Positions 61,121 through 64,000 of a stretch of DNA of 64,000 bases are shown piece by piece; the first letter of the stretch is position 1; every line of letters starts with the position of its first letter. The DNA is taken from NCBI GenBank assembly GCA_035294305.1, contig DATGLD010000051.1:1-64000 (forward strand), read 5' to 3'. The translations under genes and the position numbers were made by a program. Under the pieces are notes generated by a model. It saw nothing but the letters and a program-made list of their open reading frames with translations, had not been told where the DNA came from and ran no database searches. The stretch is from DASRBN01 sp035294305 (lineage in GTDB: Bacteria > Chloroflexota > Ktedonobacteria > Ktedonobacterales > Ktedonobacteraceae).

Positions 61121-61169
61121 GGAGAGGAGCCCGTATGCGAGTTAACTGGAACGGGCTTCCCTTTTCTCC
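61121..61169. terminator. Hairpin between convergent genes
   Basis: AGCCCGT (61128-61134) pairs with ACGGGCT (61151-61157), followed by TCCCTTTTCTCC; GGAGAGG can extend the stem. Serves the Rpn gene and possibly the convergent phosphorylase gene. Confidence 0.65.
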
Positions 61170-62477
61170 TTATGGCCGTATCATCTCATAAACCAGCGGC
61201 CCAACAGTAACCGGCGCATCGCTCCACGTATAGCAACTCAGCAGCATATCGCGAATAGCGTCCGCTTCGGACTCAGTACGTGCGTGAATTTCCACCAGTG
61301 GATCGCCCGTATGACGGTAATCTCCCATTTTTGCTTGCAAGACGAGGCCTGTTCGATGATCGATCTGCTCGCCTTTCTTAAAGCGTCCTGCTCCCAGCCG
61401 CATACTGGCCAGGCCCACGCGCTCGGCCTCGATGCCGGCGATATAACCACTACGCGGCGACATGAGCATGGAGCATACAGGGGCTGTTGGGAGTAGTTCA
61501 GGATGTTCGATCTGGCGCGCATCGCCGTCCTGAGCCGCGATCACTTCCGCCAGCTTTGCCACTGCCGCGCCTGAGTGAATCGCCTCTTGAATGCGCTTTT
61601 CCGCCTCGGCCATACTTTTCGCCGCACCCGTCATTACTAACAGTTCTGCCGCTTCGTGATAACAGAGCGCTGAAACATCCTGTGGTCCATTGCCATGCAG
61701 AATAGCGATGGCTTCAGCCATTTCCAGCGCGTTGCCGATGGCGCGACCAAGAGGCTGCTCCATCGAGGTAATGGCGGCAACAGTGTGCAGACCCGCTAAA
61801 CGCCCTATAGCGACCATGGTCTGCGCCAGGTCGCGCGCCTGCTCAACATTCTTCATAAATGCGCCAGAGCCGACTTTCACATCCAGCAGCAGGTGTGAAG
61901 CGCCAATCGCCAGTTTCTTGCTCATGATGCTGGCGGCTATCAGGGGAATGCTTTCTATCGTACCCGTTACATCGCGCAGCGCGTACATCTTACCATCGGC
62001 CGGGGCCAGGTCGTTTGACTGCCCGGCCAGTACGATATGGTGCTGCGTCAGGATACGCATAAATTCTGCCCGCGATAGGGCCACACGGAAGCCGCTGACC
62101 GATTCCAACTTATCGACTGTGCCACCGGTGTGACCAAGGCCACGCCCGGTCATTTTGCCGACGGCGACACCGCACGCCGTTACCAGTGGCGCGACGGCCA
62201 GCGTCACTTTATCTCCGACGCCGCCTGTGCTGTGTTTATCTACTACCGGTGAAATGGTGTCGCGTATGTGCAGCTCTTCACCCGAATGCGCCATTGCCAG
62301 CGTGAGATCGCTGGTTTCGCGAGCGTTCATGCCACGCCAGTAGATGGCCATCAGGCAGGCCGACATCTGATAATCGGGGATCTGATCCCGGGTGTACTGC
62401 TCAACCAGCCACGAGATCTCTGCTGTGCTGAGCTCGTGTCCATCGCGCTTTTTGCGAATAAGCTCTACTGCCTGCAT
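61170..62477 (-). CDS. pdp: Pyrimidine-nucleoside (thymidine) phosphorylase
   Basis: A 435-residue glycosyltransferase. DLTLAMAHSGEEL and DKHSTGGVGDKVTL are the phosphate-binding signatures, and GRGLGHTGGTVDKLESVSGFRV the family motif. The C-terminal domain is normal in length. It converts thymidine, uridine or deoxyuridine plus phosphate to base and ribose phosphate. The zinc-ribbon gene lies just upstream in the same direction. Confidence 0.9.
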   Translation of the reverse strand: MQAVELIRKKRDGHELSTAEISWLVEQYTRDQIPDYQMSACLMAIYWRGMNARETSDLTLAMAHSGEELHIRDTISPVVDKHSTGGVGDKVTLAVAPLVTACGVAVGKMTGRGLGHTGGTVDKLESVSGFRVALSRAEFMRILTQHHIVLAGQSNDLAPADGKMYALRDVTGTIESIPLIAASIMSKKLAIGASHLLLDVKVGSGAFMKNVEQARDLAQTMVAIGRLAGLHTVAAITSMEQPLGRAIGNALEMAEAIAILHGNGPQDVSALCYHEAAELLVMTGAAKSMAEAEKRIQEAIHSGAAVAKLAEVIAAQDGDARQIEHPELLPTAPVCSMLMSPRSGYIAGIEAERVGLASMRLGAGRFKKGEQIDHRTGLVLQAKMGDYRHTGDPLVEIHARTESEADAIRDMLLSCYTWSDAPVTVGPLVYEMIRP

Positions 62478-62489
62478 GGAGTATCCTGA

Positions 62490-63152
62490 CTACTCGTTCA
62501 ACACGATACGCACGGAGTCGCTTTCATAGCCATTGCCGGTCTCGATCAGGTAGCGATTTGTGATCATACTACCCAGGCGCACATTGCGGTCGAAAGTCAG
62601 CTGACCCTGCGTAAACGAATAGGTAGTGGTATCCTGTCCTGTCACTCCCTGTATAATGATGCTATCGAAATTCTCTTCCTGCTGCTCCTTGAGGGCTTTG
62701 AACAGTGTAGCCGTTTGTTGCCAGGGAACAGCTTTCGCGTAGGTGATGCGCACAATTTTCTTCCTTCCATTACCAACCGCGCTATCCACTACGTTATAGG
62801 GAAGCGCGCCCGGCTCAAGCGCTTTCAGCTCGGCTAGAGTGCGCGGGGGAAATGGAGCGGGGGGCTCTGGCGCAAGAGGTGGGGGTGGCGCCTGCGGCAC
62901 AGCCGGCGCAGGTTGCCTTGCGACCGTTGAGGGCGCGGTGGAAGGACGGCGTCCAGGAGGCGCCGGGACCTGGCGCGGTTGCTGATAGGGTGGCTGCGGT
63001 GCAGCAGCAGGACGTGCCTGTGGTTGCGGGGCCTGGCGCGATTGCGGGCGCGCGGCAGGTTGATCATATGGCTGGGCTGGCAAATCGCGACCACAGTATG
63101 CACAGAATGGCGCTTGATCTTTATTGAAGCCTCCACAATATGGGCAGCGCAT
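62490..63152 (-). CDS. Zinc-ribbon protein with Pro-rich linker
   Basis: A 220-residue soluble protein. CPYCGGF and CAYCGR form an N-terminal zinc ribbon, residues 28-105 are an Ala/Pro/Gln linker, and residues 108-220 a compact domain (KKIVRITYAKAVPWQQTATLFKALKEQQEENFDSIIIQGV). I do not recognise that domain. No membrane helix, unlike the protein at 11799-12812. It lies 12 bases before the phosphorylase gene. Confidence 0.7.
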   Translation of the reverse strand: MRCPYCGGFNKDQAPFCAYCGRDLPAQPYDQPAARPQSRQAPQPQARPAAAPQPPYQQPRQVPAPPGRRPSTAPSTVARQPAPAVPQAPPPPLAPEPPAPFPPRTLAELKALEPGALPYNVVDSAVGNGRKKIVRITYAKAVPWQQTATLFKALKEQQEENFDSIIIQGVTGQDTTTYSFTQGQLTFDRNVRLGSMITNRYLIETGNGYESDSVRIVLNE

Positions 63153-63457
63153 AGCTTGCTCTCCCGTCGCATCTATTTTTTCAGAAATGACTATATTATG
63201 CTCTAGTATATCATATACGCATCCTTGCTCATTCTGTCCAAAGCACTATATTCCATGACTTTCGTCATAGCGCTGAACTATGCCTTTTCGTACTCCCCCC
63301 TTGGTGTGGAACACGCGTATACTATGCTCAGTGAACATATAGAACACACTATTGATCGGTGAGCCAGGCTGGATGAATAAGCAGGGCCACCTCAATATCA
63401 ATGCTTTATTGATTACCACTCTTATTATCGTCATTAAAGTTACTCAGGAGTTTTATC
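63153..63457. other. Gene-free region between divergent genes
   Basis: This 305-bp gap holds no convincing gene. It contains TATACT near 63317 and a GAACA repeat pair near 63330-63347 that may belong to the promoter of the ABC transporter gene. Nothing else was recognised. Confidence 0.4.
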
Positions 63458-64000
63458 ATGGAAGAAACAACATCTTTCACGACTACGACCGGACCGATCC
63501 ACCGGCCAAAGGACGGACGCCCGGTCGATGTAGAGGCGCTCAACCTGGTTAAGACATTCGGCAAGATCGAAGCCGTGAGGGGCGTTTCGTTCACCATTGG
63601 CAGGGGTGAAATCTTTGGCCTGCTTGGGCCTAATGGCGCGGGCAAAAGCACCACCATCAATATGATGTGCGGCTACCTCGAACCCACGTCCGGCGATACC
63701 ATTATCAACGGGCTTTCGATCACGAAGGAACCGATGAAGGTAAAGCGCATTATCGGCGTAGTGCCACAGGAGATCGCTCTCTACAAAGACCTGACCTCGA
63801 TGGAGAACCTGGAGTTCTTTGGCGAGATTTATGGCCTTTCGCGCAAAGAGCGGCGCGAACGCGCCGAGGATGTGCTGCATTTTGTCGGCCTCTACGAGCG
63901 CCGCAACGAGCCGGTGAAGAACTTCTCCGGCGGCATGCAGCGGCGCATCAATATGGCGATTGCCATGCTGCACCGGCCCAATCTATTGCTGATGGATGAG
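63458..64000 (+). CDS. ABC transporter ATP-binding protein, drug-exporter type (partial, 3' end outside window)
   Basis: The first 181 residues are visible. After a Thr-rich start, Walker A is GPNGAGKSTTIN, the Q-loop VVPQEIALY and the signature FSGGMQRRINMAIAML; the window ends in Walker B (LLLMDE). ABC-2 drug or polysaccharide exporters share this pattern. CAGGAG lies seven bases before the ATG. Confidence 0.88.
   Translation, partial: MEETTSFTTTTGPIHRPKDGRPVDVEALNLVKTFGKIEAVRGVSFTIGRGEIFGLLGPNGAGKSTTINMMCGYLEPTSGDTIINGLSITKEPMKVKRIIGVVPQEIALYKDLTSMENLEFFGEIYGLSRKERRERAEDVLHFVGLYERRNEPVKNFSGGMQRRINMAIAMLHRPNLLLMDE

Noticed and set aside
1..64000. tRNA, rRNA or prophage genes
   Set aside because: No TTCGAATCC-type T-loop with acceptor pairing, no rRNA sequence and no phage structural genes were found on reading through.

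Overview
The window looks like a mid-GC chromosome segment of a filamentous or sporulating Chloroflexota bacterium, most likely class Ktedonobacteria. This is an inference from protein style: several Ser/Thr kinases fused to WD40 or Kelch propellers, zinc-ribbon proteins with Pro/Gln-rich linkers, an Rpn-type PD-(D/E)XK protein, a type-3 CcsB, and a ribosomal/replication gene order that is neither Firmicute nor Proteobacterial. No rRNA, tRNA, CRISPR array, prophage or complete insertion sequence was seen. About 60 protein genes cover nearly the whole window.

Layout. 1-8 kb: partial ccsB, a PadR regulator, a membrane-tethered seven-bladed WD40 protein coupled to a methyltransferase, then a leftward run of aminotransferase, M20 peptidase and CaiB/BaiF CoA-transferase, with a 5'-truncated Rpn nuclease remnant. 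8.3-11.3 kb: an unrecognised protein with a 25-residue tandem repeat, a PspA/IM30 coiled-coil protein and a VWA protein. 11.4-17.4 kb: small membrane proteins, isoaspartyl peptidase plus MazG-like protein, a membrane pseudokinase and a ROK protein. 17.4-22.7 kb: UBP zinc finger plus DHA2 transporter, then two trypsin-like proteases coupled to a NarL-like regulator with a degenerate receiver, and an HxlR regulator. 22.8-33.6 kb: housekeeping genes (HIT hydrolase, TrmH, L20, L35, a mannosyltransferase-like membrane protein, S6-SSB-S18, PpiC, HemW, RecJ). 33.8-45.2 kb: glycoside hydrolases, CoA-transferase subunits, XdhC, a WD40 kinase and two cyclophilins.

The central feature is 45.2-49.7 kb. 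A 765-bp gene-free region contains a cluster of DnaA boxes and is followed by dnaB, a DnaD-domain protein and a DnaC-type loader. All genes for 10 kb to the left point left and those to the right point right, as expected around a replication origin. This is the strongest candidate for a functional locus that a gene list alone would miss.

50-64 kb: clpP, a HAD hydrolase plus methyltransferase, a leftward ECF sigma / membrane protein / ABC-2 transporter operon, nitroreductase plus metallo-hydrolase, a Kelch kinase, an intact Rpn protein, pyrimidine-nucleoside phosphorylase, a zinc-ribbon protein, and a drug-type ABC ATPase cut by the window end.

Regulation visible in the DNA includes a recurring extended -10 promoter of the form TGCTATAAT, structured leaders before rpsF and rpmI, an 80-bp perfect palindrome, and two families of short dispersed intergenic repeats.
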